Of a stretch of DNA of 5,750 bases, positions 4,997 through 5,750 are shown one piece after another. The notes beneath the pieces are model-generated. The model searched no databases. It was not told the origin of the DNA and saw nothing but the letters and a program-made list of their open reading frames with translations. The translations under genes and the position numbers were made by a program. Source of the stretch: an uncultured Lachnospiraceae bacterium. GTDB taxonomy: Bacteria > Bacillota > Clostridia > Lachnospirales > Lachnospiraceae. The DNA lies in contig CADBTG010000260.1 of assembly GCA_902797475.1 (NCBI GenBank), positions 1 through 5,750 of the forward strand. Reading direction: 5' to 3'. Each line of letters opens with the position of its first letter. Within the stretch, counting starts at the first letter, position 1.

Positions 4997-5750
4997 TTAA
5001 TGTGCCCCGACTTCTTCGGAATCGTTGCTGTTCTGTTCCGCTGCAAGCAGCTCCGTTATATAATCCGCGTAAATGCTGCGGCTCATAATCACATTATCAA
5101 TGATTTCGCAAATGATGCTCAGATCCTTCGCAGTCTCCGTACAGGACTCCGAAAAAGAGAATTCATGAAAGTACCTGGGCTGATCACAGATTCCTTTTCC
5201 GCTTTCCCAAATCAGGTGAATGTTGTTTTCTATCCATCCGATGATGAATCGCACCCCGGTCTTTCTGCGCAGCTCAAACAGTCTCTTCATGACCATCGGA
5301 GAAAGCATTTTTATAGCCTGCGGAGGGTTTTGCGACATGCAGACGAAGAAGTTGTCAAACTCGTCATTACCGGTCTGGAAAGGGGTTTTCGGTCTTTTGG
5401 GGGATAACGGAAGAACGCTCTTTCCTTCCGTATTCCAAATATAGGATCTGCTGTACACGACAAGATCGGTTTGAAAAGCTTTCGGGAAGGAGAAAATAGT
5501 CCAACTGCCCCTGAAATTCTTCTCCCCGCTCATTATCGCCGACGGCAGGTTAATATCAGCGCGGACAAATTGAATGTCGTGGTATTCCCCTGTCAGTAAA
5601 CAATTCGTACCGAAGTCTCGCGGGATTTCCACCACTTCCTTTTCCATCAAGGCTTCGCCTTTCAAACCGCGGTCCGGGTAGAAAGAACACTTTTCGAAAA
5701 GGGACGACATGGCATTTTCCACAACAAGTCTCCGACATGGCTTAAAAGCC
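4997..5750 (-). CDS. DUF3137-like protein, paralog E (partial, 5' end outside window)
   Basis: The frame stays open to the right edge (250 residues visible). The visible start AFKPCRRLVVENAMSSLF aligns with residue 80 onward of gene D, so about 80 N-terminal residues, including both expected membrane helices, lie outside. The GTG and ATG codons near 5722 and 5710 are therefore internal. Landmarks in visible numbering: FYPDRGL (23-29), LLTGEYHDIQFVRADINL (51-68), GSWTIFSFPKAFQTDLVV (81-98), FQTGNDEFDNFFVCMSQN (124-141) with MLSP (148-151), FIIGWIENNIHLIW (168-181), and a C-terminal helix DLSIICEIIDNVIMSRSIYADY (209-230) almost the same as in gene C. A linker before the Thr-Gly motif (LPLSPKRPKTP) is rich in Pro and Lys. 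The polar tail ends EEVGAH. Function unknown; the operon promoter must lie to the right of this window. Confidence 0.85.
   Translation of the reverse strand, partial: AFKPCRRLVVENAMSSLFEKCSFYPDRGLKGEALMEKEVVEIPRDFGTNCLLTGEYHDIQFVRADINLPSAIMSGEKNFRGSWTIFSFPKAFQTDLVVYSRSYIWNTEGKSVLPLSPKRPKTPFQTGNDEFDNFFVCMSQNPPQAIKMLSPMVMKRLFELRRKTGVRFIIGWIENNIHLIWESGKGICDQPRYFHEFSFSESCTETAKDLSIICEIIDNVIMSRSIYADYITELLAAEQNSNDSEEVGAH

Noticed and set aside
3064..5130. Repeated segments at gene ends as mobile-element or CRISPR-type repeats
   Set aside because: They are coding repeats that follow the shared C-terminal helix of the paralogs, in the same frame, at gene-length spacing, with no inverted ends or transposase.
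5722..5750. True start of gene E at GTG 5722
   Set aside because: The frame is open to the edge and the residues before it align with the segment after the membrane helices of gene D, so the start lies outside the window.

Overview
The window looks like a piece of a low-to-medium GC (roughly half G+C) Gram-positive chromosome, most likely a clostridial Firmicute. The evidence is a complete T-box riboswitch, strong AGGAG-type ribosome binding sites, a textbook TTGACA/TATAAT promoter and a TTG start codon with a well-placed Shine-Dalgarno. Every gene I can support lies on the minus strand, so the window reads right to left.

Right four-fifths (5750 down to 1002): a tightly packed run of five homologous genes, called here E (partial, runs off the right edge), D, C, B and A. 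Each complete member has two membrane helices near the N terminus, a basic stretch after them, and a soluble domain of about 230-250 residues that I match, from remembered family motifs, to DUF3137, a family of unknown function. Spacing is operon-like: 27 nt between E and D, a 4-bp ATGA overlap between D and C, a 23-bp overlap between C and B, and 5 nt between B and A. The ribosome binding sites of B and A lie inside the preceding gene. The copies are strongly diverged. E, D and C share a C-terminal helix signature around IMSRSIF; B and A have lost it.

Left fifth (972 down to 1): a consensus promoter with an A-tract upstream, a T-box leader (about 937-651) whose antiterminator and terminator can be drawn base by base, a short untranslated stretch, and then the first 188 codons of a regulator with an N-terminal XRE-type helix-turn-helix and a C-terminal cupin domain, cut by the left edge. 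The T-box ties expression of this regulator, and whatever follows it outside the window, to the charging state of one tRNA. The UGGU in the T-box predicts a tRNA with A as discriminator base; I could not settle the specifier codon by eye.

The two parts are probably separate transcription units. I see no terminator between gene A and the T-box promoter, however, so transcripts from the five-gene operon could run into the T-box leader. The most unusual content is the five-member array of diverged membrane-anchored paralogs, which may assemble together (inference), and the use of a T-box in front of a transcription factor. No RNA genes, insertion sequences, CRISPR arrays or origins were seen.
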